Shown here one piece after another: positions 26,088 through 35,920 of a stretch of DNA of 61,280 nucleotides. The notes under the pieces were generated by a model that was given only the letters and a program-made list of their open reading frames with translations, was not told the DNA's origin and made no database searches. Each line of letters opens with the position of its first letter. Within the stretch, counting starts at the first letter, position 1. Position numbers and translations under genes: made by a program. Where the stretch lies: assembly GCA_905339165.1 (NCBI GenBank), contig CAJPFH010000030.1, positions 1 to 61,280 on the forward strand. The letters run 5' to 3'. The stretch is from Flavobacteriales bacterium. Its GTDB lineage: Bacteria > Bacteroidota > Bacteroidia > Flavobacteriales_E > Vicingaceae.

Positions 26088-26090
26088 GTC

Positions 26091-26960
26091 ATGGAATTTG
26101 AAATTGAATCTCCGAAAAATATTACCGAATTGTGCAAAACGATAAAATCCTATCGTTCAAAATCTTTCCGATTGGGAGCAGGGTATACCGATTTGCTGAT
26201 GGAATTAAAAAAACATACGCCCCGGAATTTAACGGTTATCAATCTTGCACAATTAAAAGATATTTCATTTTCTTCCATTCGTTCTACTACAAAAAATATT
26301 CAAATTGGAGCAATGGTTACTGCTTCGAAACTAGTAACTGATACAAGTGTAGAACAACCCTTTCCGGTTTTACAGCAAGCCGCACATAACCTCGCTTCTA
26401 CACAAATACGGCAGGTTGCCACCCTGGGAGGAAACTTGTGTACCGCTTCGCCCTCCGGTGATTTAATTTGTGCTGCAATGGCACTTCAGGCTTCTTGCGA
26501 AATAATGAATGATGACAAAAAAATACGTACTCTTTCTATTCAAGATTTTTTTATCGGTGTACGTAAAACGGCTCTTAAGAAAAATGAATTTTTATTTGCC
26601 ATAAATATTCCAAAAAATAAAAAGGAAACGGCCACACTTCATTCTGGATTCATTAAAATTGGCACACGTAAATCTATGGAATGTTCGGTGGTTTCGCTGG
26701 CCTTTCATTTACAAATAGATAAAACCGGAAAAATAATTGATGCCGGAATAGCTATTGGAGCTTCTGCTCCTACTGTGAAGTTTGCCCAATCGGCTTGCCA
26801 ATTTTTAATCGGAAAAAAAATAAATTCTTTTTCCGAAAAAGAAAAAGAAGAATTTGCCAACAAAGTGCTTTCGTATGCATCGCCCATTAGCGATATACGT
26901 GCTACTGCGTGGTATAGAAAAGAGGTATTGTTTAATATAAGTAAAGGCGTATTGGAATAA
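26091..26960 (+). CDS. Molybdenum hydroxylase, FAD-binding subunit
   Basis: 289 residues of the CO dehydrogenase/xanthine dehydrogenase FAD subunit type. FAD-binding motifs are RLGAGYTDLLMELK near the N-terminus and RQVATLGGNLCTASPSGDL in the middle; the C-terminal domain (GIAIGASAPTVKFAQSA) is also present. It completes the small-large-medium gene trio in the order S, L, M. It probably delivers electrons to NAD+, though the FAD-proximal NAD site cannot be verified here. Confidence 0.9.
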   Translation: MEFEIESPKNITELCKTIKSYRSKSFRLGAGYTDLLMELKKHTPRNLTVINLAQLKDISFSSIRSTTKNIQIGAMVTASKLVTDTSVEQPFPVLQQAAHNLASTQIRQVATLGGNLCTASPSGDLICAAMALQASCEIMNDDKKIRTLSIQDFFIGVRKTALKKNEFLFAINIPKNKKETATLHSGFIKIGTRKSMECSVVSLAFHLQIDKTGKIIDAGIAIGASAPTVKFAQSACQFLIGKKINSFSEKEKEEFANKVLSYASPISDIRATAWYRKEVLFNISKGVLE

Positions 26961-27962
26961 ATGGCAGACAAAAAACTAATCAAACTAAATGCCAATGAAA
27001 ACTTTTATGGCTGTTCGCCTAAGGTGGTTTCTTTTATTAAGAAAAACGCCCACATCGTTTCTTCGTATCCAAACTACACCCCCGAAAAATTAGAGCAGGC
27101 TATTGCACAAAAACTAAATGTTTCTACCAACTGTGTAGCGGTTGGAGCAGGATCGGTAAGAATTATTGATGGCATACTCCAATCGTTAGTTAAACCTGAA
27201 AACGAAATTTTAATTTTTGAAAACTCTTTTGTAGCCTACTATCAGTTAGCAGATATACATCAGATAAAATACAAACTTATTCCCCAACACCAATTTGTAT
27301 GTAAATTAGAAAATGTAATTCCTTACGTTACAAAAAAAACGAAACTTGTTTTTATTGCCAACCCAAACAACCCCACCGGTACAGCAATTACGCACAATGA
27401 ACTTGTGCAATTTATAAATAAAATTCCTTCTTCGGTTTTGGTAGTGGTAGACGAAGCTTACATTGAATACGCCACACAGAAAAATATTGCAAAGCCCTTA
27501 AGTTTAATTTCTAAACATAAAAATATTGTAGTGGTACGCACCTTTTCTAAAGCATATGGTTTGGCCGGATTGAGAATTGGCTACGTTATTGCCGATGAAA
27601 AAATAATTGCTCAACTTAAAAATAATCGCATACCCTTTACCATTAACTGCTTTGCAGAAAAGGCAGCACTTACAGCACTTTCGGACGAAACCTTTCTCTA
27701 TTCCTGTGTACAAAAAAATAAAACAGAAAAAGAGTTTCTTTTTTCCGCTTTGAAAAGAAAGGGATATCAGGTGGTTCCTTCAGAAGCCAATTTTCTTTTT
27801 GTGTATTTTAAAAAAGAAGAGGAAAAAGAAAAAGTCTACCACGCCCTTCTCGATAAAAATCTGGTAGTGTGTAATTTAAAAATTTTCGGACAAGAGAAAT
27901 GCTTACGAATTGGCATTGGAGATAGAAAAATAAATAAACAGATAATTGCTTCAATGGTGTAA
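26961..27962 (+). CDS. HisC-like class I/II PLP aminotransferase (candidate aromatic/tryptophan aminotransferase)
   Basis: 333 residues, fold type I. The start NANENFYGCSP matches the LNANENP-type substrate loop of HisC/aromatic aminotransferases. NPNNPTGT, VVDEAYIEY (Asp164 binds the pyridine N) and TFSKAYGLAGLRIGY (PLP Lys197, Arg205) are intact. The ATG follows the preceding stop with no spacer, so it is the last gene of the operon. No other histidine-biosynthesis gene is nearby. Next to an arylpyruvate oxidoreductase it most likely makes indolepyruvate from tryptophan. Histidinol-phosphate aminotransferase remains the formal alternative. It is shorter than typical HisC (about 350). Confidence 0.82.
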   Translation: MADKKLIKLNANENFYGCSPKVVSFIKKNAHIVSSYPNYTPEKLEQAIAQKLNVSTNCVAVGAGSVRIIDGILQSLVKPENEILIFENSFVAYYQLADIHQIKYKLIPQHQFVCKLENVIPYVTKKTKLVFIANPNNPTGTAITHNELVQFINKIPSSVLVVVDEAYIEYATQKNIAKPLSLISKHKNIVVVRTFSKAYGLAGLRIGYVIADEKIIAQLKNNRIPFTINCFAEKAALTALSDETFLYSCVQKNKTEKEFLFSALKRKGYQVVPSEANFLFVYFKKEEEKEKVYHALLDKNLVVCNLKIFGQEKCLRIGIGDRKINKQIIASMV

Positions 27963-28095
27963 TGTAGTGATGATGCACACTTATTCATTTAACTATTTTG
28001 TTATTTTTTCTTCGATATGATGCTTATTAATTGTTTTTCTATTATTATAATAAGTAGTGAATCCAACACCTAAATGTATTGCTTTCGGACCTTGA

Positions 28096-28176
28096 TGCAT
28101 TAAAACACACTTTGCTGACCTTGACGGACATCAATGGGAAGTGATGTTTGCAGATGACACCCATATACCCAACTAA
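28096..28176 (+). pseudogene. Remnant of a VOC/glyoxalase-family gene (C-terminal tail only)
   Basis: In the 384-base gap after the operon, one frame reads CIKTHFADLDGHQWEV then MFADDTHIPN and a stop at 28174-28176. That is the typical C-terminal end of glyoxalase/bleomycin-resistance (VOC) proteins, with DPDGH and WEV. A TGA lies just before it at 28093-28095, and no start or other domain is present, so only a decayed tail survives. I see nothing else in 27963-28346. Confidence 0.6.
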
Positions 28177-28346
28177 ATTATGAAGCAAAAAATAATTCCT
28201 AATCTATGGTTTTGTAGAGTTAACGAAATATTTTTGAGAATGGCAACTGATTGAATGTAAAAATGAAAGGGTATAGAATGAATGTTTACTACTAAGTAAA
28301 ACCTTTTTTTACCATAAAGGGGACAAAGAAAAGGTAAAGCCAGAAA

Positions 28347-29054
28347 TTATTTTTTAATTTCCGTTAGTTCCGTTTTGCCCATGTATTTTCCGTTCTCCTT
28401 ATATGTTTCGGTTTTAACCACACCTGCTTCAAAACTGAACCATTGCACCGATTTCATTTTTATTCCAACAATGGATTTTGTTTCTACCCATTCCGAAATT
28501 TTATAACATTCAAAAGTTCCTGCCGGAGTAGTGGTGGATTCTTTGGCTTCCACCTTTCTTTCTGTAATTCTTACGCTCATATTCATCATAGGTATGGGAG
28601 CCCCACCTTTTGCACTCACTTTAATATTTACATGGGCATCTTTTAGTGTATTGCCAACTTGTAAATTTGATGGCATTTCCAGATCAGTTCCATCCATTGT
28701 CATTTCCATATCTTTATAGGCTTCTTGTTGTTGCTGAGGCACCATCATTTTCATATCAAATACTAAATTTCCTCCGGCACATTTTACCGTAAATTCACTA
28801 TTAAAAGTTGATTTGCCTTTTTTATCAAAACTTTCCTGAAAAGCTGATACCGAGATTTCTGTTGGAGTTTTAGTGGTTTTGGTATAAGAGGTTTTGGTGC
28901 TGCCGGTTACTTTTCCGTCATCGGTGTATGAAGTCATCGTAAGTATGGTGCCTTCTTTAAAAAAGATTAAATTGTCGCATACATCAGCCGGTGTAAATGC
29001 GGTAAATAAAAAAAAGATAGCTGGTGTAGTGGAAATAAGAATTAACTTTTTCAT
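28347..29054 (-). CDS. Secreted DUF3108/TapB-like protein
   Basis: 235 residues from the ATG at 29054, chosen because it starts the signal peptide MKKLILISTTPAIFFLFTAFTPA; a longer frame to 29099 only adds non-signal residues. The mature protein is beta-rich, with repeats of Lys/Thr/Glu and the C-terminal phrases PAGTFECYKISEW and WFSFEAGVVKTETY, which are typical of TapB/DUF3108-like periplasmic proteins. Function unknown. Upstream, a TTTG and an A/T-rich TATATTTA box lie in the spacer after the next gene. Confidence 0.7.
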   Translation of the reverse strand: MKKLILISTTPAIFFLFTAFTPADVCDNLIFFKEGTILTMTSYTDDGKVTGSTKTSYTKTTKTPTEISVSAFQESFDKKGKSTFNSEFTVKCAGGNLVFDMKMMVPQQQQEAYKDMEMTMDGTDLEMPSNLQVGNTLKDAHVNIKVSAKGGAPIPMMNMSVRITERKVEAKESTTTPAGTFECYKISEWVETKSIVGIKMKSVQWFSFEAGVVKTETYKENGKYMGKTELTEIKK

Positions 29055-29100
29055 ATTACTTTTTTTGAATACGTAAATATAAATTATTTTTAAAAACAAA

Positions 29101-29466
29101 CTAGGTGTTCCCTTCGGAAAAATATTTTCTCAATACTACTTTTTGAAGTTCTCGTTTTAGCACTTCATCAACTATGCAGCGTATTTTTTGGTTAAAAGGT
29201 AAGGGTTTAATCTTTTTGTAAAGACTTGCTTCGTCAATATCTATGCGGTATAAAATGCCGGATAGGCCATGCAAATGATTATTGTAGTAGTTGTTAAAAT
29301 ACGGGGTAAGTTGTTCCACTAACTCTTCGTAGGCATTTTCGGAACTGCCCGAAATTTCAACATGTAATCCAAACATTGAAAAATCTTTTATTACCTGTTG
29401 AACAACCTGCTGAATTAAATCGAGGTGTAATTTATATTTTTCAATATCGGAAACATCGGGTATCAT
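29101..29466 (-). CDS. Conserved hypothetical protein, 121 residues
   Basis: A soluble alpha/beta protein beginning MIPDVSDIEKYKLHLDLIQQ and containing GLSGILYRIDIDEASLYKKI and a basic C-terminal helix (DEVLKRELQKVVLRKYF). It starts 4 bases after the polyprenyl synthase stop, in the same operon. It looks like a small protein family found beside isoprenoid or cell-envelope genes in Bacteroidota, but I cannot name a function. Confidence 0.65.
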   Translation of the reverse strand: MIPDVSDIEKYKLHLDLIQQVVQQVIKDFSMFGLHVEISGSSENAYEELVEQLTPYFNNYYNNHLHGLSGILYRIDIDEASLYKKIKPLPFNQKIRCIVDEVLKRELQKVVLRKYFSEGNT

Positions 29467-29470
29467 GATA

Positions 29471-30460
29471 TTAATTTTCTCTTTTCATTAAATATTCCGA
29501 GAAAGCAAGCAATGTTTCTTTCTTTACATAATTAGCTTCAACGACAAATAAATTATTTTTTGCGTTTTCGAAATATCTTTTCATTTCGTTCTCGGCTTTT
29601 TCTTTTATGTTTAGTTTTTTGTAAATGTTTTTAAATACCTCCACCTTATCTTTTGCCAAAAATTCTTTTTGCTCTATCCATTTTTCCATCTCTGCTTTAT
29701 CCGATGGAGAAGCGTCTTGCATGGCTCTAATCAGTAGCCATGTTTTCTTATTACAGATAATATCTCCTCCCGTTTGTTTACCAAATTTTTCGGCACTTCC
29801 AAATACATCTAATAAATCGTCTTGAATTTGAAATGCAATACCAATATTTTTCCCGAAATGATACAGGGCATCGGCATCCTTCTCATTGGCATTGGCAATA
29901 ACAGCTCCCATTTTTAAGGCGGCTCCTAAAAGAACGGCTGTTTTCAGAGTAATCATCTGTTGATACTCATCGATTGAAATTGTTTTTCTTTCCTCAAAAT
30001 CCATGTCGAGTTGTTGGCCTTCACAAACCTCGGCTGCCGTTTTGCTGAATATAGATAGTAATGAAATGATTTTTTCGGTTTTTACCTTTTCGAATTGCTG
30101 ATATGCTGTAACCAACAGTGCATCTCCACTTAATATCGCTACATTGTTGTTCCACTTTTCGTGAATTGTGGTTTTTCCTCTGCGTAACGGAGCCTTATCC
30201 ATAATATCATCGTGTATCAACGAAAAATTATGAAATATTTCTACCGCTAAGGCAATGGGAGTTGCATTTTCTGTTTTTCCGTTAAACAAATCATTGGCTA
30301 TATATACCAAAAGGGGGCGAATACGTTTTCCGCCCAAAGAAAATATATAACGCATTGGCTGATATAATGAGGCAGGAGTTTTATCGATGGACAGAAGAAA
30401 ATCATTTAATTTTTCATCGAATAAGGTTTGATATGCAGAATATGGATTCAAGCTAAACAA
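29471..30460 (-). CDS. Polyprenyl (farnesyl/geranylgeranyl/octaprenyl) diphosphate synthase
   Basis: 329-residue trans-prenyltransferase that elongates allylic diphosphates with isopentenyl diphosphate for quinone side chains or carrier lipids. GGKRIRPL (43-50) binds IPP. The first Asp-rich motif is HDDIMD (83-88) and the second is DDLLD (214-218); GQQLDMDFEE lies between them. The residues before the first motif, which set chain length, are FHNFSLI, so a small residue does not block long products. The start overlaps the epimerase gene by 8 bases. Confidence 0.87.
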   Translation of the reverse strand: MFSLNPYSAYQTLFDEKLNDFLLSIDKTPASLYQPMRYIFSLGGKRIRPLLVYIANDLFNGKTENATPIALAVEIFHNFSLIHDDIMDKAPLRRGKTTIHEKWNNNVAILSGDALLVTAYQQFEKVKTEKIISLLSIFSKTAAEVCEGQQLDMDFEERKTISIDEYQQMITLKTAVLLGAALKMGAVIANANEKDADALYHFGKNIGIAFQIQDDLLDVFGSAEKFGKQTGGDIICNKKTWLLIRAMQDASPSDKAEMEKWIEQKEFLAKDKVEVFKNIYKKLNIKEKAENEMKRYFENAKNNLFVVEANYVKKETLLAFSEYLMKREN

Positions 30461-31388
30461 TAAATGTTGTGTTTTCTAAAACTTTTTTTAATCCCGCTTC
30501 CAATGGAATCAGTTCGCGATTTAATATGCCTTTCATTTTTGAAATGTCGGGGCAACGCCTGCTCATATCGCCTTCTTCGAGAGGTGGTAAAAATTGTATT
30601 TCGGATTTAGATTTGGTTAATTCTAAAATTATTTTTGCTAGTTCTAAGATTGAGGTTTCTTTGTCGTTGCCAATATTTATTACTTCGTTTATATTCAGAT
30701 TTTCGTAAAATAGTTTGGTAGTGGCGTCTATATTATCATCAATGTAGCAGAAGGTACGGGTTTGACTTCCGTTGCCGTAAATAGTAATAGGTGCATTTTT
30801 TAGTGCCGATTGAATGAATTTCGATACCACAAAATCTTTGCTCTGCTTTGGACCATAGGTATTAAAAAAACGGAATATGGTATAATCTAAATCAAATTCT
30901 GTTTTGTATGCTTTCAGAAAAGCTTCTCCTACATTTTTTACAATAGCGTAAGGCAAACGCGAGTTTAATGGAGTAGTAAGTTCGTTTTGCGGTATTTCTA
31001 CCGGTTCGCCATACACCTCGGAAGAAGAGGAATAATACACCCTTTTTACTCCGGTATTTTTTGAAAGGTTAAGAATATTCTTAATACCGGAAATATCTCT
31101 AAGCACTTTTACCGGATTTTGCAATGTTCTTTTTACTCCTACCAGTGCAGCATAATGAAAAACAAAATCGAAAGAAAAAGCATGAAATACACTGGTAATA
31201 TCGGAAAGTCTATTTACATCGCACTTTATAAATTTTATGTTGTTGTGTTTAGAAAATGGGATTTTTTCTCTGCCTCCTGTACTTAAATTATCGGCAATTA
31301 CAATGAAATTTTTGGCATCTTCCGAAAGTTTTTCGGCTAATGCACTGGCAATAAAACCAGCTCCTCCTGTTATTAATATTTTGTTCAT
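30453..31388 (-). CDS. NAD-dependent nucleoside-diphosphate-sugar epimerase/dehydratase
   Basis: 311-residue extended short-chain dehydrogenase (UDP-glucose 4-epimerase-like). Rossmann motif GGAGFI (8-13), catalytic Ser122 region ([11 protein letters not shown]) and the YxxxK pair Tyr147/Lys151 (LPYAIVK) are present. It overlaps rfbA upstream by 4 bases, which links it to activated-sugar supply for surface polysaccharide. The precise sugar cannot be told from sequence. Confidence 0.85.
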   Translation of the reverse strand: MNKILITGGAGFIASALAEKLSEDAKNFIVIADNLSTGGREKIPFSKHNNIKFIKCDVNRLSDITSVFHAFSFDFVFHYAALVGVKRTLQNPVKVLRDISGIKNILNLSKNTGVKRVYYSSSSEVYGEPVEIPQNELTTPLNSRLPYAIVKNVGEAFLKAYKTEFDLDYTIFRFFNTYGPKQSKDFVVSKFIQSALKNAPITIYGNGSQTRTFCYIDDNIDATTKLFYENLNINEVINIGNDKETSILELAKIILELTKSKSEIQFLPPLEEGDMSRRCPDISKMKGILNRELIPLEAGLKKVLENTTFIV

Positions 31389-32248
31389 TGTTTGAGCAAA
31401 TTCATCAGGTAATTTCCATAACCACTTTTTAATAATGGGGTGGCCAGTTTTTCTAACTGAAGGGCATCAATAAATCCCATATTATAGGCCACTTCTTCTA
31501 TACAGCCAATTTTTAGTCCTTGTCGTTCTTCTATTACTTCTACATATTGTGCCGCTTGCATAAGAGATTTAAATGTACCGGTATCGAGCCAGGCGGTGCC
31601 CCTGTCCATAATCAGTACATTTAATTTATCTTGTTGAAGATACATTTTGTTTACATCGGTAATTTCGTATTCTCCTCTGGAGCTAGGCTTAAGATTTTTA
31701 GCTATTTCAATTACATTGTTATCGTAAAAATATAATCCGGGCACTGCAAAATTTGATTTTGGTTTGCTTGGTTTTTCTTCTATAGAAATAGCTTTTCCTT
31801 CTTTATTAAATTCTACCACACCATATCTTTCGGGGTCGGATACATGATATGCAAATACAAAACCTCCCTGAGGGTTTTTGGCTCTGAAAAGAGTTTCATG
31901 CAGGCCTGTTCCGTAAAATATATTATCTCCTAATATTAAAGAAACGCTCTCTTTTCCTATAAACTCTGCACCAATAACAAAGGCTTGAGCAAGCCCATTG
32001 GGAACTTCTTGTATTGCATATTGGAAATTACAACCTAACTGAGAGCCATCTCCTAGTAGTTTGGTAAAAAAAGGATTATCGTGTGGAGTGGTAATAATTA
32101 ATATATCTTTTATTCCTGCACTCATAAGTGTAGAGAGTGGGTAATAAATCATGGGTTTATCGTAAACAGGCATTAGTTGTTTACTTACGGTTATAGTGAG
32201 TGGGTGTAAGCGAGTACCGGATCCTCCGGCTAAAATAATTCCTTTCAT
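31385..32248 (-). CDS. rfbA: Glucose-1-phosphate thymidylyltransferase
   Basis: 287 residues, close to the usual 290 of RmlA/RfbA. It makes dTDP-glucose from glucose 1-phosphate and dTTP. The signature [15 protein letters not shown] and the [13 protein letters not shown] region, LGDNIFYG and YGVVEFN are all intact. It is the first gene of a 4-gene minus-strand run (rfbA, epimerase, polyprenyl synthase, 29101 gene). The rest of the rhamnose pathway (rfbBCD) is not in the window. Confidence 0.9.
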   Translation of the reverse strand: MKGIILAGGSGTRLHPLTITVSKQLMPVYDKPMIYYPLSTLMSAGIKDILIITTPHDNPFFTKLLGDGSQLGCNFQYAIQEVPNGLAQAFVIGAEFIGKESVSLILGDNIFYGTGLHETLFRAKNPQGGFVFAYHVSDPERYGVVEFNKEGKAISIEEKPSKPKSNFAVPGLYFYDNNVIEIAKNLKPSSRGEYEITDVNKMYLQQDKLNVLIMDRGTAWLDTGTFKSLMQAAQYVEVIEERQGLKIGCIEEVAYNMGFIDALQLEKLATPLLKSGYGNYLMNLLKQ

Positions 32249-32258
32249 AAAAATATTA

Positions 32259-34658
32259 TTAAGGGGTACCGTTTTCTAATTCTTTTATTTCCAGTTCATC
32301 TAATTCAATATCTTCTTCCTCATCTATTATTTGAAGAAGCGGTTCGCTTTTAAAACTTTTTGTAATAACAGCTCTATCGAGCGAAAGAAGTAAAGAAGGC
32401 AGAATAATAAGGTTGGAAAACATGGCGAATAATAGGGTTAGAGAAACTAACAGTCCGAGGGCCTGCGTACCTCCAAAATCGGAAGCAGTAAACACTCCAA
32501 AACCAAAAAACAAAATAATGGAAGTGTATATCATGCTTACTCCTGTTTCCCTTATCGCTACTATGGTTGCTTCTTTAATATTCCAGTTATGATGCTTTAA
32601 TTCTTGGCGGTATTTAGCCAGATAGTGAATGGTGTCATCTATGCTAATTCCAAAGGCTATGCTAAAAATGAGTAGGGTAGATGGTTTTAAAGGAATATTA
32701 AAATACCCCATCAGGCCTGCCGTGGTAATTAATGGCAATAAATTAGGTACCAAAGAAATGAGTACCATTTTAAAAGAACTGAACAGCAATGCCATGATGC
32801 ATGCTATTAAAACAATAGCAATAAAGATACTAATAAAGAGGTTTTTTACCAAATACGTAGTGCCCTTAAAAAACACCACACTGCTTCCGGTTAGTTGTAC
32901 ATGGTATTTGTCGGGTTCAAAGATAGAATCAATTTTAGGTTTTAAATCTTGTACTAACAAATCCATTTTACTGGTTCCCACATCGGCCATGCGAACTGAA
33001 ACTCGGGTAATTTGTTTGGTACTGTCTAAAAAAGCCTTCAGTTGGTCTTGATTTCCTTTTGCCGCTTTAAGGTAGGGGGCTAAAAAACTTTTTTCGTTAT
33101 TGTTAAACAACTGGTATTTGTTGGGATTTCCATTATAAAAGGCTTGCTTGGCAAATTTTACTCCATCTACCACCGAAATGGGTTTCGAGAGCTCGGGATA
33201 TTCTTCGAGTAATTTTTCCAATTCATCAATTCTTTTAAGTGTAGGTAACTGAAGGGCTCCGTTTTTCTTTTTTGTGTCGATAATAATTTCTAAAGGAAGA
33301 ACCCCGTTAAATGTGTTTTCGAAAAATTTTAAATCGGTGTAAACTTTGTCTTTGTGCGGTACATCATCAGCTACTCTTCCTGTAGTTTTTATACGTGTTA
33401 TACCATACATACTTAACGCAAATACTAACAGTGCAGAAACATACACCCATCTTCTTTTTTTACTGATTAGGTGTATGAGCGATTCAACCGCTTTAAACAC
33501 CCATTTACGATCGAGGTGTTTGGTATGGCGAATTTCCGGACGAGGAAGGTAACTGAATATTAAAGGGATTAAAACCAGAGATAACATAAAGAGCATCATT
33601 ACACATGATGAAGCTACCACACCGAATTCAAATAATATTTTACTGTCGGTAAAAATAAAAGTTGCAAAACCAAGAGCAGTAGTAGCGTTCGTCATAAAAA
33701 GAGCCGTTCCTACCTTACTTATTACTCTTGCTAATGCTTTTATTTTATTTCCGTGGGCTTTAAATTCCTGATGGTATTTATTGATTAGGTATACACAATT
33801 GGGTATTCCAATTACAATAATGAGGGGGGGGACCAAGCCCAATAAAATGGTTATTTCGTAACCTATTAACCCTATAAAACCTACGCCCCATAATACTCCA
33901 ATGCCTACTACCACCATAGAGAAAAGCATGGCCTTAAAAGAACGAAAAAATAAAAGCAACACCACTGCAGTAACTAAGGCTGCCAAGAGGCAAAAAAGTT
34001 TAATTTCTTTAGAAATTTTATTGCTTGTAACTGCTCTGATATAGGGCAAACCCGATGCATGAATTTCTATGCCACTTTGTTTTTCGAACTGCTGAATTTG
34101 TTTTTGTAGATTAGAAAAAAGTTCTACTCTTTCCGATGAGCCAAATACTTTTTCGTTTAACGTAATCGCCATGATGGTTGCCAACGATGAATCGGCATAC
34201 AGAAATCCCTTATAAAACGGCAAATTAAGTGCAATGTGTTTAATGCTATCTACTTGTTGTTGCGATGTGGCTGGTGTTGAAACGATAGGCTCTAACCTGA
34301 ATTTTTTTACAGAATCTTCTTTTGTAAGGTTATAAGCATTGGCTAATGAAATGACATTATCTACTCCTTCTATGGTTTCAATAGATTTGGTAAACTGGTA
34401 CCATTTATTAAACTGTTCTAATGTCCAAAAATCGGGAGTATTGATGGCTAACACCACCACGCTACCTTCTTTTCCAAAAGTTTGCTGAAATTGTGCAAAA
34501 GCCTGAAAAGTAGAATCGGTTTTGGGTAACACCTGAGCCATTTGATAACTCATACGTGCAAATTGTGCGTAATAACCCATTATAGCAGTAATGACTGCCA
34601 CACAAATTAACATTACTAAACGATTTCGTAGGAGTAATGTTGCCAGTTTAGCCCACAT
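32259..34658 (-). CDS. RND/MMPL-family exporter
   Basis: 799-residue inner-membrane protein with the duplicated RND layout. There is one N-terminal membrane helix, a soluble porter domain, then about five helices ending near 400 ([20 protein letters not shown] is one). The same plan repeats in the second half, where [20 protein letters not shown] carries the acidic residues typical of a proton relay. Two-fold MMPL/SSD-type architecture is clear. The cargo (lipid, hopanoid or drug) cannot be inferred. The last 30 residues are strongly acidic and cytosolic. It lies 10 bases upstream of rfbA in the same direction. Confidence 0.87.
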   Translation of the reverse strand: MWAKLATLLLRNRLVMLICVAVITAIMGYYAQFARMSYQMAQVLPKTDSTFQAFAQFQQTFGKEGSVVVLAINTPDFWTLEQFNKWYQFTKSIETIEGVDNVISLANAYNLTKEDSVKKFRLEPIVSTPATSQQQVDSIKHIALNLPFYKGFLYADSSLATIMAITLNEKVFGSSERVELFSNLQKQIQQFEKQSGIEIHASGLPYIRAVTSNKISKEIKLFCLLAALVTAVVLLLFFRSFKAMLFSMVVVGIGVLWGVGFIGLIGYEITILLGLVPPLIIVIGIPNCVYLINKYHQEFKAHGNKIKALARVISKVGTALFMTNATTALGFATFIFTDSKILFEFGVVASSCVMMLFMLSLVLIPLIFSYLPRPEIRHTKHLDRKWVFKAVESLIHLISKKRRWVYVSALLVFALSMYGITRIKTTGRVADDVPHKDKVYTDLKFFENTFNGVLPLEIIIDTKKKNGALQLPTLKRIDELEKLLEEYPELSKPISVVDGVKFAKQAFYNGNPNKYQLFNNNEKSFLAPYLKAAKGNQDQLKAFLDSTKQITRVSVRMADVGTSKMDLLVQDLKPKIDSIFEPDKYHVQLTGSSVVFFKGTTYLVKNLFISIFIAIVLIACIMALLFSSFKMVLISLVPNLLPLITTAGLMGYFNIPLKPSTLLIFSIAFGISIDDTIHYLAKYRQELKHHNWNIKEATIVAIRETGVSMIYTSIILFFGFGVFTASDFGGTQALGLLVSLTLLFAMFSNLIILPSLLLSLDRAVITKSFKSEPLLQIIDEEEDIELDELEIKELENGTP

Positions 34659-34747
34659 ATCTTTTTTCTCGATTTATAGTAAGCAAATATCGAATTTAAT
34701 CAGCAAAAAGTAATGAAAAAAAACGAAATCATTCGTTTAACCGAAAA

Positions 34748-35557
34748 TTACAATTCCCTAATAAGAAGACTATAAATAAGAGTAAGTTGTTTTTCGGTTT
34801 CGTTGGCTACTGCTATAATTTCTGCTATATCTACGGGTTTTAGTGTTTCAGGATAACACTCATCGGTAAGCACGGAAATGGCACAACAAGGCAGGCCCAT
34901 GTGGTTGGCTACAATGCATTCGGGTACAGTACTCATGCCCACTGCATCGGCTCCAATACGCTGCATAAAGCGATATTCGGCACGTGTTTCTAAGTTTGGT
35001 CCACTTACCACGGCATACACCCCTTGGTGCAGCATAATATTGTTTTGGGCAGCTATTTTTTCTAATTTTTTGTTCAATTCTAATGAGTAAGGTTGACTCA
35101 TATCGGGAAAACGAGGACCTAGCTCGTTTAAATTTTTTCCCCTCAGCGGATTATCGGGCAATAGATTAATATGGTCGTTTAACAACATTAATGAACCCTT
35201 TCGGAATTTTTCGTTTACAGTACCTGCCGCATTAGAAATAAGTAAATATTTTATTCCTAAGTGATGCATAACCCTAACCGGAAAGGTAACTTGAGCAAGG
35301 CTATACCCTTCGTAATAATGGAAGCGGCCTTGCATGGCTAATACTTTTTTGCCATGCAGGGTACCATATATTAGTTTTCCGCTATGCGATTCTACCGTTG
35401 AAACAGGAAAATGGGGAATCTCGGAATAACTGATTTCTGTAATGATTTCAATTTCTTTTACCATTCCTCCTAATCCTGTACCTAAAATAATGCCCGCTAA
35501 GGGGGCGGAGATTCCTTTTAACTGAAGATAGGATGCCGCTTCTTTTATTTCCTTCAT
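34748..35557 (-). CDS. Purine nucleoside phosphorylase I
   Basis: 269 residues from the ATG at 35557 (MKEIKEAASYLQLKG); upstream in-frame codons lack conservation. It phosphorolyses inosine/guanosine. Phosphate and base site motifs are GTGLGGMVKEIEI, ESHSGKLIYGTL, MQGRFHYYEGYS, SNAAGTVNEKF and GPNLETRAEYRFMQ...GADAVGMSTVPE. This is the trimeric (human-type) PNP family. It follows the response-regulator group in the same direction. Confidence 0.9.
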   Translation of the reverse strand: MKEIKEAASYLQLKGISAPLAGIILGTGLGGMVKEIEIITEISYSEIPHFPVSTVESHSGKLIYGTLHGKKVLAMQGRFHYYEGYSLAQVTFPVRVMHHLGIKYLLISNAAGTVNEKFRKGSLMLLNDHINLLPDNPLRGKNLNELGPRFPDMSQPYSLELNKKLEKIAAQNNIMLHQGVYAVVSGPNLETRAEYRFMQRIGADAVGMSTVPECIVANHMGLPCCAISVLTDECYPETLKPVDIAEIIAVANETEKQLTLIYSLLIREL

Positions 35558-35633
35558 TTTTCTATTTTTTTTCGAAAGTAAGAAAACTTGATGGAATGAA
35601 TTTTTTTTGTTGAATGAAATTATTACCGCTTTT

Positions 35634-35855
35634 CTATTTTTTATAATAGAAGTCGGGGAGCCAACCGTTTTGAATGGCATATTTGGTAAGCCCTACTAAA
35701 TTTTTAATGCCTGTTTTTCGGAGTATGTTTTTTCGGTGTGTATCTACTGTTCTTATGCTTAAGCGAAGCGTATCGGATATTTCAACGCTGGTTTTTTCTT
35801 GCATAATCAATTTCACTATTTCCGTTTCTCTTAAGGTTAATTTTATTGGTTTCAT
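35634..35855 (-). CDS. Stand-alone LuxR/GerE-type helix-turn-helix protein (73 residues)
   Basis: Only the DNA-binding domain is present: LTLRETEIVKLIMQEKTS then SIRTVDTHRKNILRKTGI and a C-terminal amphipathic tail. It is strikingly like the output domain of the next-upstream response regulator (RTVDTHRKNI and KTGI are shared), so it may be a receiver-less duplicate. The two genes are co-directional, 65 bases apart. Without a receiver it cannot be phosphorylated. It could compete for, or dimerise with, the response regulator. This is unproven. Confidence 0.75.
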   Translation of the reverse strand: MKPIKLTLRETEIVKLIMQEKTSVEISDTLRLSIRTVDTHRKNILRKTGIKNLVGLTKYAIQNGWLPDFYYKK

Positions 35856-35920
35856 GTGTACTCAATTTAAATGCAAGTACACTATTTTTTTATTTTGTTT
35901 CTCTACGTAACAATACGTAT

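Noticed and set aside
26961-27962. Aminotransferase as histidine-biosynthetic HisC
   Set aside because: No other his gene is within the window, and it is the last gene of a catabolic operon that contains an arylpyruvate oxidoreductase. I keep HisC as a formal alternative only.
5692-27962. Purine or xanthine catabolism, or nicotinate degradation, as the role of the Mo hydroxylase
   Set aside because: No urate, allantoin or nicotinate ring-cleavage genes are present, while the mutase, thiolase and arylpyruvate oxidoreductase fit an indole route.
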